Made by a program: the position numbers and the translations under genes. Shown here piece by piece: positions 36,529-45,300 of a stretch of 64,000 nt of DNA (its first letter is position 1; each line of letters starts with the position of its first letter). The DNA is taken from assembly GCF_018129405.1 (NCBI RefSeq), contig NZ_JAFCLP010000012.1:160421-224420 (forward strand). Reading direction: 5' to 3'. The notes beneath the pieces were generated by a model. That model saw only the letters and a list, made by a program, of their open reading frames with translations, made no database searches and was not told where the DNA came from. The stretch comes from Bradyrhizobium iriomotense (lineage in GTDB: Bacteria > Pseudomonadota > Alphaproteobacteria > Rhizobiales > Xanthobacteraceae).

Positions 36529-36948
36529 CTAGCGCGGCGCGAGATCGGCGCGATCGAGCGACTCCAGCGTTGCGGCATTGGCGCAATAGCCGTGATAGTT
36601 CTCCGCGGCGGTGCCCTCGGCGAGATCGCGGTCGCACTCTCCCTTGTGATTGCAGAGCGAGCAGGTCCGCTCCATGTCGCGCAGCAGCAGGGGCTGCGCC
36701 TGCCCGAGCCGCTCCGCGCTGATGCCGAGCTGCTGCAGCATCTTCGGGAGCTCGTCGGCGGCGTGCCTGCCGTGGCGGACCAGCTCTTCGAGATCATCAG
36801 GCGCGATTCTGAGATCGGCCGCGATCCGGTCGAAATCGGCGCGGTCGAGTTGCCGCATCTCGTTCATCTCGCGGCGATGCTTCAGCCAGTTCGCAAAGGT
36901 CTCGATGAGATCCTGAACGATGGGATAAGGCCTGCTTGCCGTGCTCAT
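36529..36948 (-). CDS. DUF6455-family protein with Cys-rich C-terminus
   Basis: 139 residues from the ATG at 36948 (GAGGAG upstream). The N-terminal half is helical and charged (ETFANWLKHRREMNEMRQLD, DDLEELVRHGRHAADELPKML). The C-terminal half has CSLCNHKGECDRDLAEGTAA and HGYCANAATLESLDRADLAP, a possible metal site of four Cys and one or two His. The family is common in Rhizobiales and has no known function. Two decayed partial copies of the same gene stand 1.5-1.8 kb away, which marks this as a duplicating locus. Confidence 0.8.
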   Translation of the reverse strand: MSTASRPYPIVQDLIETFANWLKHRREMNEMRQLDRADFDRIAADLRIAPDDLEELVRHGRHAADELPKMLQQLGISAERLGQAQPLLLRDMERTCSLCNHKGECDRDLAEGTAAENYHGYCANAATLESLDRADLAPR

Positions 36949-37086
36949 GCCAGGCTCCTCTTGGGGTCGTGGAATTGCAGCCAGATTAGGCACAATGGTG
37001 CAGGAGCGCGTTGCGCTGGATCAAATTGAGAATGGGTCGAGGAAACCCGTCTCGCGTCCCGGACGCGCTGCAGCGTGAACAACCAC

Positions 37087-37218
37087 CGTCGTCGTCCCGG
37101 CGAAGGCCGGGACCCATACCGCGTGATCTATCGATTGCGAATGGTCGTGGTACCGAACGACGAGTCTTCGCCAAACTGCGTCCTGGGGTTATGGGTCCCG
37201 GCCTTCGCCGGGACGACG
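37087..37218. repeat. Family B palindromic repeat, copy B3 (short variant)
   Basis: Outer arms GTCGTCGTCCCGGCGAAGGC and GCCTTCGCCGGGACGACG, inner arms GGGACCCATACC and GGGGTTATGGGTCCC, core GAGTCTTCGCCAAACTGCGT. The outer arms read CGAAGGC instead of CAAGCG, so it is a sub-type. Confidence 0.88.
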
Positions 37219-37233
37219 GCGGAGAATGGTCGC

Positions 37234-38019
37234 TCAGCCAAACCGCTCCGCCGCCCACGCATACAGGCTGCCCGGAATCGGCTTCTCGCCGCCGCGGCCT
37301 TTTGGCGAGATGTGCAGGCCGATGATCTCGGGGTTGGTGACGAGGCCGAGATAGCTCGAGGGGTCGAAGAACAATTTCGGCTCGGCATGTACGGCGTAGA
37401 ACGACTGCTTCGGCAGTGCGCATTCCAATTCACCGGAACGGCGCGCGAGCGCGGTGAGCGCCGCGGGCCCGTAGATCGCGACGCGAATATCCGAGAGCCG
37501 GTTCGAGCCCCCGCGCAGGCGGCGCATCATGAAGGTGATGCGATGGCGCAGCGACAGCCAGTTCGGCGTCAGCTCCTCCTGCTCCATCAGCTCCTCGAAC
37601 GCGCGCACGATGCCGTGCTCCGGCGGCAGGTAGATCACGGAATTGCCGAGCTGGCGCGGCCGCTCCCAGGCGAAGTAGGGTTTTGCCGGATCGATCTCGA
37701 CCGGCCGCAAGAGCAGCACGTCGGCATCGAGCCAGAGGCCGAGGCCCTTCGCCATCAGCTTCATGCGGAAGAAGTCGCTGAACTGCAGCGTGGTCCAGTC
37801 GCGCCAGCTGCCGTCCGGCTGCGGCGGCCGCAACCGTTCCGAAAACGCATGCGGCAGGATCGCTTCGGCCTCGGCATTCTCGACGCCCGCGGGCAGGCCG
37901 GGAATGGTGTCGAAGCTGTAGACCGTGACCTTGTGCCCGGCAGCGAGCTGCGAGCGCAGACAGGTCTGGCGCAGTGCGTCCATCGGGCCATGCCAGAATG
38001 TGACGATCTCGGGCAGCAT
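37234..38019 (-). CDS. Glycosyltransferase, GT32-like with DxD motif
   Basis: 261 residues. The sugar-nucleotide/Mn site is Asp98-Ala-Asp100 in GLGLWLDADVLLLRPVE, preceded by FSDFFRMKLMAKGLGLWLDA, which matches the DxD-containing (Gb3-synthase / Och1-like, GT32) superfamily. A later FFDPSSYLGLVTNPEIIGLHI may be the C-terminal acceptor loop. Such genes usually add hexoses to surface polysaccharide. It stands alone among unrelated genes, so neither donor nor acceptor can be given. Two 5' neighbours are biosynthetic (leuD) rather than glycan genes. Confidence 0.82.
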   Translation of the reverse strand: MLPEIVTFWHGPMDALRQTCLRSQLAAGHKVTVYSFDTIPGLPAGVENAEAEAILPHAFSERLRPPQPDGSWRDWTTLQFSDFFRMKLMAKGLGLWLDADVLLLRPVEIDPAKPYFAWERPRQLGNSVIYLPPEHGIVRAFEELMEQEELTPNWLSLRHRITFMMRRLRGGSNRLSDIRVAIYGPAALTALARRSGELECALPKQSFYAVHAEPKLFFDPSSYLGLVTNPEIIGLHISPKGRGGEKPIPGSLYAWAAERFG

Positions 38020-38049
38020 GGGTGCAGCTATACGGGGTAATCAGAACAA

Positions 38050-38082
38050 AGAAAAAGCCCCGGCACTGACAGCACCGGGGCT
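38050..38082 (-). terminator. Rho-independent terminator of leuD
   Basis: On the minus strand: AGCCCCGGTGCTG / TCAGTGCCGGGGCT-type stem followed by TTTTTC. The arms AGCCCCGG and CCGGGGCT are perfect. Confidence 0.9.
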
Positions 38083-38099
38083 CGAAGCAAAGAGCGATC

Positions 38100-38705
38100 T
38101 CAGGCCCAGGCGCGTTCGCGCTTGAGCTTGTCTTCATAGGTGTCGATTGAGGCCTTCTTCTCCATCGTGAGACCGATGTCGTCGAGGCCGTTGATCAGGC
38201 AGTGCTTGCGGAACGGGTCGATCTCGAACTTGACCTTGCCGCCGTCGGGGCCGCGGATCTCCTGGTTCGGCAGGTCGATCGTCAGCGTCGCGTTGGCGCC
38301 GCGCTCGGCGTCGTCGAACAGCTTGTCGAGGTCTTCTTGGGCAACGCGGATCGGCAGAATGCCGTTCTTGAAGCAGTTGTTGTAGAAGATGTCGCCGAAC
38401 GAGGTCGAGATCACGCAGCGGATGCCGAAATCGAGCAGCGCCCAGGGCGCGTGCTCGCGGCTCGAGCCGCAGCCGAAATTGTCGCCGGCGACCAGCACCT
38501 TCGCGTTGCGATAGGCGGGCTGGTTGAGGACGAAATCGGGGTTCTCGCTGCCGTCGTCCTTGTAGCGCTGCTCGGAGAAGAGCCCCTTGCCAAGGCCGGT
38601 GCGCTTGATGGTCTTGAGGTACTGCTTCGGAATGATCATGTCGGTGTCGACATTGATGATCTTCAGCGGCGCCGCGACGCCTTCCAGCGTGGTGAACTTG
38701 TCCAT
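38100..38705 (-). CDS. leuD: 3-isopropylmalate dehydratase small subunit
   Basis: 201 residues from the ATG at 38705 ([14 protein letters not shown]). It is the swivelling domain that completes the LeuC active site: [16 protein letters not shown], then [23 protein letters not shown] and [16 protein letters not shown]. LeuCD isomerises 2- to 3-isopropylmalate. leuC lies 2.5 kb upstream on the same strand, separated by six small genes, four of them on the opposite strand, so leuC and leuD are transcribed apart. Confidence 0.97.
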   Translation of the reverse strand: MDKFTTLEGVAAPLKIINVDTDMIIPKQYLKTIKRTGLGKGLFSEQRYKDDGSENPDFVLNQPAYRNAKVLVAGDNFGCGSSREHAPWALLDFGIRCVISTSFGDIFYNNCFKNGILPIRVAQEDLDKLFDDAERGANATLTIDLPNQEIRGPDGGKVKFEIDPFRKHCLINGLDDIGLTMEKKASIDTYEDKLKRERAWA

Positions 38706-38824
38706 GGTTGCGCTTTCCCGCACGTGGTTCAGGGAACCGGCTATTTATCGCGATCGGGCCGGGAATCCTAGGCCGAAATCGGCAGATCTAGTCTGTTTAG
38801 CGGGTCTGGCGCGGCGTCGGAATT

Positions 38825-38947
38825 CCACCTCTCCCTTGGGAGAGGTCGGCGCGTAGCGCCGGGTGAGGGTTTACGGTGTCACTTGGGGCAGCGCCCCCTC
38901 ACCCGATTTGCTGACGCAAATCGACCTCTCCCCGCTGGGGAGAGGTG
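38825..38947. repeat. Family E palindromic repeat
   Basis: Outer arms CACCTCTCCCTTGGGAGAGG and CCTCTCCCCGCTGGGGAGAG, each itself a hairpin, inner arms GCGCCGGGTGAGGG and CCCCCTCACCCG. A single copy in this window. The type (CACCTCTCCC...GGGAGAGGTG) is familiar from rhizobial intergenic DNA. Confidence 0.85.
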
Positions 38948-38960
38948 AAGCAGTGCAGAG

Positions 38961-39359
38961 CTAGTCTGCCTTGGCCTCAATCGCGGCCATATCGTCGTCC
39001 GAGAGGCCGAAATGGTGGCCGATCTCGTGGATCAGGACGTGGCGGACGATATGGCCGAGGCTTTCGTCGTGTTCGGCCCAGTAATCCAGGATCGGGCGGC
39101 GATAGAGCCAGACCATGTTGGGCAGCCGCGCCACGTCGCCAAGGCTCTGCTGGGGCAGGCCGACGCCCTGGAACAGGCCGAGCAGGTCGAACTCGCTCTC
39201 GCATTCCATCTCGTCCAGGACCTCATCGGTCGGGAAGTCGTCGACGCGGAGGATCACGCCCTCGCACAGCTTGCGAAACTCCGCCGGCAGGCGCTCGAAG
39301 ATGTCATGGGCCGTCGCTTCCATCTCGGCCAGCGAGGGCGCTTTCAATTCCGTCCACAT
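38961..39359 (-). CDS. Zincin-like metallopeptidase family protein
   Basis: 132 residues. The zinc motif HExxH is His111-Glu112-x2-His115 in RHVLIHEIGHHFGLSDDDM, with the third ligand likely Asp in SDDD. This is the short zincin_1 family (once called UPF/DUF1025) found across alphaproteobacteria and actinobacteria; its substrate is unknown. A FDLLGLFQGVG segment and the conserved RRPILDY complete the fold. No signal peptide is present, so it acts in the cytoplasm. Confidence 0.9.
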   Translation of the reverse strand: MWTELKAPSLAEMEATAHDIFERLPAEFRKLCEGVILRVDDFPTDEVLDEMECESEFDLLGLFQGVGLPQQSLGDVARLPNMVWLYRRPILDYWAEHDESLGHIVRHVLIHEIGHHFGLSDDDMAAIEAKAD

Positions 39360-39484
39360 GAGACCCTCATACCGCCTGTTCCGCGGCGATGCATCCGGCT
39401 TTATAGGATGGGACGTTGACGCCGCGCGCGAAAACGAGGAGCGTACGGCGCATCAAGGGGTTGGCAAGGGTCAGTGGTGACGTG

Positions 39485-39808
39485 ATGCGGGCGGGAACAG
39501 CAGTACCGGTTCTACTGTGCATGGGGTTGTTTTCGACTTTTTTTGTTGGCGCAGAGGCCAATGCCCAGACGGCCGGGCCCGAGATCCGGCTGGCCCAGGC
39601 GGTCTCGCCCGATGATGTCCCTCCACCGCGCAGGCGGCCCCCGGCGCGCCTGCGGGTCACGCCCTATTACACCCCTGATGGCGTCTATCCGCGCTACAAT
39701 CCCGGTCCCGATGCCGTCCGCGAATGCAACGTCGCCTATGTGCAGGAACACAGGCCCAGCGGCACGGTGATCACGCCGCATATGAGCTGCTACTGGCGCC
39801 GGGGCTGA
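39485..39808 (+). CDS. Small secreted protein of unknown function
   Basis: 107 residues from the ATG at 39485; an upstream in-frame start at 39416 would add a basic 23-residue extension. Signal peptide 1-28 (VLLCMGLFSTFFVGAEANAQ). The mature protein has an Arg/Pro-rich patch DVPPPRRRPPARLRVTPYYT and two Cys (VRECNVAY, HMSCYW) likely to pair. Similar small exported proteins with YTPDGVYPRYNPGP occur in Bradyrhizobium. The first of three consecutive small secreted genes. Confidence 0.72.
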   Translation: MRAGTAVPVLLCMGLFSTFFVGAEANAQTAGPEIRLAQAVSPDDVPPPRRRPPARLRVTPYYTPDGVYPRYNPGPDAVRECNVAYVQEHRPSGTVITPHMSCYWRRG

Positions 39809-39841
39809 CGCGAGCAGCGCGGTGGCCTCGTGAGGGTCGTC

Positions 39842-40102
39842 ATGGCGAGATGGATTGATCTAGTCGTTGCCGTCGCGCTTGCCGCCGGCCTGTCTCGCGC
39901 GTCCGCGGCATCAAGGGTGACGGTGCCCGAGGCCTCGGCGGGGATCGCGGTTTTCGATGCGCGACGACACGCGCGCCCCCATGACATCGTGCGGCCTGCG
40001 GCTCGCCATGATCCACGCTATTACGCGCGGCCCGTCACCTATCGTCCCTATCCCTACGGCGTGCCCGCACCCTTCGTGTTCGGCTACGGGCCGTGGTGGT
40101 GA
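39842..40102 (+). CDS. Small secreted protein of unknown function, Tyr/Pro-rich end
   Basis: 86 residues from the ATG at 39842, which has GAGG six bases upstream. An N-terminal hydrophobic signal LVVAVALAAGLSRASA precedes a basic middle (DARRHARPHDIVRPAARHDP). The end is Tyr/Pro-rich: YYARPVTYRPYPYGVP and FVFGYGPWW. No Cys. Unknown family. It follows the previous gene by 33 bases, so the two may be one unit. Confidence 0.62.
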   Translation: MARWIDLVVAVALAAGLSRASAASRVTVPEASAGIAVFDARRHARPHDIVRPAARHDPRYYARPVTYRPYPYGVPAPFVFGYGPWW

Positions 40103-40249
40103 CGTCGTCACGCGACCTCAGCAATTTCATTCATTCATAGCGCGTTCACGTCGCTGTCCGTAATTAAATCGCGGGAGCAACTGCAAATGAACAGCGGCGG
40201 CGCGTGACGCGGCGCCGCAATGCCGCTGTCCACATTCAGGGAGAAGTCC

Positions 40250-40759
40250 ATGCTGAGGAGTTTGGGTCTCAGGGCAAGCCCGATGCGCTTGCTCGGGATT
40301 GCGGCTGCCGCGACGCTGATGCTGACGGCTGGGACGGCGCATCGCGCTGAAGCGCTCACCTTGATCAATCCGGCGACGTCACCCGCGACGAAAGCTGCGG
40401 CCGACGACCTCGTCACGCAGGTCCGGCACGGCGGCGGCGGGCATGGTGGCGGCGGACATTTTCACGGCGGCGGTGGCTTCCGTGGTGGCGGCGGACATAT
40501 CGGCGGCTTCCGCGGCGGCGGCTTTCATGGCGGCGGCTTCCGCGCCGCGCCGGCCTTTCACGGCGGAGGCATTCGCTACGGCGGCTATCACCGCCACTGG
40601 GGCTATCGCCCCCATTACGGCTATCGCCACTTCCACCGCCGCTATTATTACGGCGGCTACTATCCCTACTACCATTATCCGCGCCGCTGCCGGATCATCT
40701 GGACCTATTACGGCCCGCGCCGCATCTGCCGCTGGCACTATCCGTACCGCTATTGGTGA
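40250..40759 (+). CDS. Secreted Gly/His/Tyr-rich protein
   Basis: 169 residues from the ATG at 40250 (GGGAGAAG ribosome site). Signal peptide 1-35, then a Gly/His block with HGGGGHGGGGHFHGGGG-type units (about residues 59-105). A Tyr/His/Arg tail follows with YRHFHRRYYYGGYYPYYHYP and two Cys (RRCRIIW, RRICRW). The His density suggests metal binding or a surface coat; neither is shown. Low-complexity exported proteins like this are frequent in Bradyrhizobium, often annotated as sulfur-globule-like or hypothetical. Confidence 0.75.
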   Translation: MLRSLGLRASPMRLLGIAAAATLMLTAGTAHRAEALTLINPATSPATKAAADDLVTQVRHGGGGHGGGGHFHGGGGFRGGGGHIGGFRGGGFHGGGFRAAPAFHGGGIRYGGYHRHWGYRPHYGYRHFHRRYYYGGYYPYYHYPRRCRIIWTYYGPRRICRWHYPYRYW

Positions 40760-40773
40760 TATGAACTAGCACC

Positions 40774-40874
40774 GTCATTCCGGGATGGCGCGCAAGCGCC
40801 AGACCCGGAATCTCGAGATTCTCAGGTGCGCAATTGCGCACCGTAGTTCGCCCTTCGGGCGCTCCGGAATGACG
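40774..40874. repeat. Family A palindromic repeat, copy A7
   Basis: Outer arms GTCATTCCGGGATGGCGCG and GCTCCGGAATGACG, with the same AGGTGCGCAATTGCGCACC insertion as A4. It lies between two convergent genes. Confidence 0.9.
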
Positions 40875-40880
40875 CTGTTG

Positions 40881-41090
40881 CTAAAGCCAATCCTTCAGCT
40901 TCCACGACGCCGACTTCCAGCGCATCAGCGTCTCGAGCTTCCACTGCCGAAACATCGCCGGCGGCCAGCGGCTGAGCTTCGAGGTCTCCTCGATCTCGGG
41001 CTTGGCGACGATGCGAAGCGGCGTCGCGCGCCGGCGGTGCTGGCGCGTCGCCTCGCTGATCAGATCGACATATTCAGGCTTGTTGGCCAT
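40881..41090 (-). CDS. Small conserved basic protein of unknown function
   Basis: 69 residues, basic and Trp-rich (four Trp in the last 27 residues: RWPPAMFRQWKLETLMRW and ASWKLKDWL). It starts MANKPEYVDLISEATRQHRR with GAGG eight bases upstream. No signal peptide or domain. A repeat follows directly. The size and codon pattern suggest a real gene; function unknown. Confidence 0.6.
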   Translation of the reverse strand: MANKPEYVDLISEATRQHRRRATPLRIVAKPEIEETSKLSRWPPAMFRQWKLETLMRWKSASWKLKDWL

Positions 41091-41181
41091 GGGGCGTCCT
41101 CGCGAACCGTCGCGAGGACGCAGTGTCGTCGTGGGCGCTTAACGGCGGTTTGCCGCGATCGCTACAATTGCAGGAACCGGC

Positions 41182-42588
<1,407 letters not shown>

Positions 42589-42857
42589 GAGCTTGAGCTC
42601 CGGGAATGTTGTGTAAGCGGATTGCGCGCCTCGCGCGCAGGCAACAAAATCGTCAGCGCAGCTTTTAGGCTGCGCGCGTAAGCTCTGACGTTGCCGAGGT
42701 CGCGAAGCGTCCGAAGAATCGTCCAGGCAGCCGCGAGCGATCGTCGATGACGATGCGCTGGACGGACGAGGGGCTGGTCAGATCTGGAAACATTCTAGAA
42801 GCTATATAGCAGGCCGAATTGGAAGCGCGAGAGGTTTGACGCGCACGGCTGACGCAA
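42589..42857 (-). promoter_or_regulatory. Long leader/promoter region of leuC
   Basis: No gene seen in about 270 bases. Toward its distal end is the palindrome pair TTCTAGAA (42793-42800) and GCTATATAGC (42801-42810), the latter containing a TATATA that could serve as a -10. Two short hairpins follow nearer the gene: GCGCAGC/GCTGCGC at 42656-42675 and TGCGCG/CGCGCA at 42623-42639. The layout suits a leader under control, but no leader peptide rich in Leu codons was found. Confidence 0.45.
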
Positions 42858-42888
42858 CAAAAAAGCGCGGAGCCGAGCCCCGCGCTTT
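42858..42888 (-). terminator. Rho-independent terminator of rplS
   Basis: Minus strand: GCGCGG / CCGCGC arms around a short loop, extended by AAAAG...CTTTT and followed by TTTTTTG. It closes the ffh-rplS operon 27 bases past the rplS stop. Confidence 0.88.
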
Positions 42889-42914
42889 TGAAAAGCTTGC
42901 CTGGTGGCGAAGGC

Positions 42915-43295
42915 TTACTCGCCGACGGCAGCCTGACGGTCCTGCTTCTCGACGATGCGAGCCGACTTGCCGCGAAGGTTGCGGAGGTAATAGAGCTTGG
43001 CGCGACGCACCTTGCCGCGGCGCACCACCTTGATCGAGTCGATCATCGGGGAGAGCAGCGGGAACACGCGCTCGACGCCCTCGCCATAGGAGATCTTGCG
43101 GACGGTGAAGCTCTCGTTGAGGCCACCGCCGGAACGGCCGATGCAGACGCCCTCATAGGCCTGCACGCGGGTGCGGTCGCCTTCGACGACCTTCACGTTG
43201 ACGATCACGGTGTCGCCGGGAGCGAATTCCGGGATCTCCTTAGTGGCGGAGAGCTTCTCGAACTGCTCTTTTTCAAGCTGTTGGATCAGGTTCAT
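42915..43295 (-). CDS. rplS: 50S ribosomal protein L19
   Basis: 126 residues, normal size. Family landmarks are [30 protein letters not shown] and [19 protein letters not shown], then [24 protein letters not shown]. It binds 23S rRNA at the subunit interface. The last gene of ffh-rpsP-rimM-trmD-rplS, followed by a clear terminator. Confidence 0.97.
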   Translation of the reverse strand: MNLIQQLEKEQFEKLSATKEIPEFAPGDTVIVNVKVVEGDRTRVQAYEGVCIGRSGGGLNESFTVRKISYGEGVERVFPLLSPMIDSIKVVRRGKVRRAKLYYLRNLRGKSARIVEKQDRQAAVGE

Positions 43296-43403
43296 GGGGT
43301 AATCTCCATCGGCGCGCCCAGCCGCAGATCGGGGGCTGCGCGAAATTCGTCTATCCAGCTATTGCGGATGTGGCCGCTCCTATAAGGCAAGCCGGAGCGT
43401 TTG

Positions 43404-44159
43404 TCACCCGTCTGTCTTGTTTTTTGGCGTTTTTTGGCGTCCGGCCCGATTCGGGGCCTTGGGCGGGATTTGGGCCCATAAATCCGGCCGCCGGGCCGCC
43501 GTCAGCGCCTCGGATTCAGCCCGCCGCCAGGCCGCGACCTTGGCGTGGTCGCCGGAGGTCAGGATCTCAGGGATCGGAACCCCCTCGAACAGCTGGGGGC
43601 GGGTATATTGGGGGTATTCGAGCAAGCCGTCGGAAAAGCTCTCCTCGGTTCCCGAGGCCTCTTTGCCCATCACCCCCGGTAGCAGCCGGACGCAGGCGTC
43701 GATCAGGGCCAACGCTGCGATCTCGCCCCCGGAGAGCACGTAATCGCCGATCGAGACCTCCTCCAGGCCCCGAGCGTCGATCACGCGCTGGTCGATCCCC
43801 TCGAACCGCCCGCAGACGATCAGTGGACCGGGGCCCTGTGCAAGTTCGGTGACGCGGGCCTGGGTCAATGGCCGACCCCTGGGGCTCATCAGCAGGCGCG
43901 GCCGCTCAGGCCCGATCCCGGCGGCATCGATGGCGGCGGCCAAAACATCCGCCCGCAGCACCATGCCCGGCCCGCCGCCTGCGGGGGTGTCGTCGACGCT
44001 GCGGTGGCGGTCTGTGGCGGAGGCCCGGATGTCCCGCGCCTCGATCTCCCACAGTCCCGAGGCCAGCGCCCGGCCGGCCAGGCTCACGCCGAGCGGCCCC
44101 GGAAACATCTCCGGAAACAGCGTCAGCACCGTCGCGCGCCAGGGTGAGGGGTTGGTCAT
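43404..44159 (-). CDS. trmD: tRNA (guanine-N1)-methyltransferase
   Basis: 251 residues, SPOUT fold. It methylates G37 of tRNAs and prevents frameshifting. Visible parts are [20 protein letters not shown] at the start, [17 protein letters not shown] for SAM/tRNA binding, and the deep-knot segment [16 protein letters not shown]-like [20 protein letters not shown]. The C-terminal [18 protein letters not shown] is complete. It follows rimM, with repeat B4 filling the junction, and precedes rplS by 108 bases. Confidence 0.97.
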   Translation of the reverse strand: MTNPSPWRATVLTLFPEMFPGPLGVSLAGRALASGLWEIEARDIRASATDRHRSVDDTPAGGGPGMVLRADVLAAAIDAAGIGPERPRLLMSPRGRPLTQARVTELAQGPGPLIVCGRFEGIDQRVIDARGLEEVSIGDYVLSGGEIAALALIDACVRLLPGVMGKEASGTEESFSDGLLEYPQYTRPQLFEGVPIPEILTSGDHAKVAAWRRAESEALTAARRPDLWAQIPPKAPNRAGRQKTPKNKTDG

Positions 44160-44173
44160 TCGATCTCAGTTCT

Positions 44174-44333
44174 CGTCGTCCCGGACAAGCGCGCCAAAAG
44201 CGCGCGCAGATCCGGGACCCATAGCCACCGCACTTAGTTGTGCGACGACTGGAGTTGCCAGCTTAGCCAAAAAACACGCCCTGTGGTTATGGGTCCCGGC
44301 TCCCGTGCGCTTTGCGCACTAGGCCGGGACGAC
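44174..44333. repeat. Family B palindromic repeat, copy B4, overlapping the rimM 3' end
   Basis: Outer arms CGTCGTCCCGGACAAGCGCG and GGCCGGGACGAC, inner arms GGGACCCATAGCCACCG and CCTGTGGTTATGGGTCCC. The last 47 bases are inside the rimM reading frame, and the rimM TAA is made by the CCATAAC of the repeat. Confidence 0.92.
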
Positions 44334-44859
44334 TCGCGGAGGAAGCATCGCGCTCCTCGCCCTCGATCTCCTGCGGCAGCGCGATCACCACGCGCCCGCC
44401 CGCAACATCGACCTCCGGCACCACCGCATTCGAGAACGGCAGCAGCATCGTTGCGCCCTTGAGGGGCGCGATCTCGATGATGTCGCCGGCGCCGAAATTA
44501 TGGATCGCGAGCACGCGGCCGAGTGCGTCGCCGTCGGTGGTGACGGCGTCGAGCCCGATCAGATCGGTGTGGTAATATTCGTCCTCGTCCGTCGCGGGCA
44601 GTTTTTCGCGCGGGACATAGAGTTCGATGCCGTTGAGGCGCTCGGCCTCATCGCGGGTCGTGACGCCCTTGAACGTCGCGACCAGGTGATCTTTCGCCTC
44701 GCGCGCCGTCGCGACCTCGAATTGACGCTTGCCGTCCTTAGCGAGAAGCGGACCGTAGCGCCTGACGGCGAAGGGATCTTCGGTGAAGGTCCATAGTTTG
44801 ACCGCACCGCGCACACCATGCGCGGCGCCGATCCGCGCGACGCAGACCAGCGCCGACAT
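44287..44859 (-). CDS. rimM: Ribosome maturation factor RimM with repeat-derived tail
   Basis: 190 residues. RimM assists 30S head assembly by binding S19. The N-terminal domain has [21 protein letters not shown]-like [20 protein letters not shown], and the PRC-barrel has [37 protein letters not shown] and [15 protein letters not shown]. The normal protein should end soon after [12 protein letters not shown]. Here a further [20 protein letters not shown] is encoded by repeat B4, which also gives the stop. The tail probably has no function, but it shows the repeat entered at the 3' end of a conserved gene. Adjacent to rpsP with nine bases between. Confidence 0.94.
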   Translation of the reverse strand: MSALVCVARIGAAHGVRGAVKLWTFTEDPFAVRRYGPLLAKDGKRQFEVATAREAKDHLVATFKGVTTRDEAERLNGIELYVPREKLPATDEDEYYHTDLIGLDAVTTDGDALGRVLAIHNFGAGDIIEIAPLKGATMLLPFSNAVVPEVDVAGGRVVIALPQEIEGEERDASSASRPGLVRKAHGSRDP

Positions 44860-44868
44860 GATCTAGCC

Positions 44869-45201
44869 TTAGCCCTTGGCGGCGGCTTCGGCCTGCGCCT
44901 TGCGCTCCTTGCGCGGCACGGCCTTCTCGGGGTTGTTGCGCGCTTCGCGCTTCTTGACGCCGGCGGCATCGAGGAAACGCATCACGCGGTCCGACGGCTG
45001 CGCGCCCTTGGCAAGCCAGGACTTCACCTTGTCCATGTCGAGCTTGAGGCGGGTCTCGTTGTCCTTCGGCAGCAGCGGGTTGAAATAGCCGAGACGTTCG
45101 ATGAAGCGGCCATCGCGAGGGAAGCGCGAGTCGGCGACGACGACGTGATAGACGGGACGCTTCTTGGTGCCTGCGCGGGCGAGGCGGATAACGACGGACA
45201 T
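44869..45201 (-). CDS. rpsP: 30S ribosomal protein S16
   Basis: 110 residues. It starts [26 protein letters not shown], the S16 signature, followed by [17 protein letters not shown] and a C-terminal Lys/Ala-rich tail ([17 protein letters not shown]) typical of alphaproteobacteria. It follows ffh by 99 bases and precedes rimM directly. Confidence 0.97.
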   Translation of the reverse strand: MSVVIRLARAGTKKRPVYHVVVADSRFPRDGRFIERLGYFNPLLPKDNETRLKLDMDKVKSWLAKGAQPSDRVMRFLDAAGVKKREARNNPEKAVPRKERKAQAEAAAKG

Positions 45202-45300
45202 TCAGTTCTCCTTCGAAGTACGGTTTGCAAAGTACAGTTTGTTCGGTTGATTGGTATTCCGCGTCACGCGGGACCGGTGCGATCCCCCGCGACGAATTCC

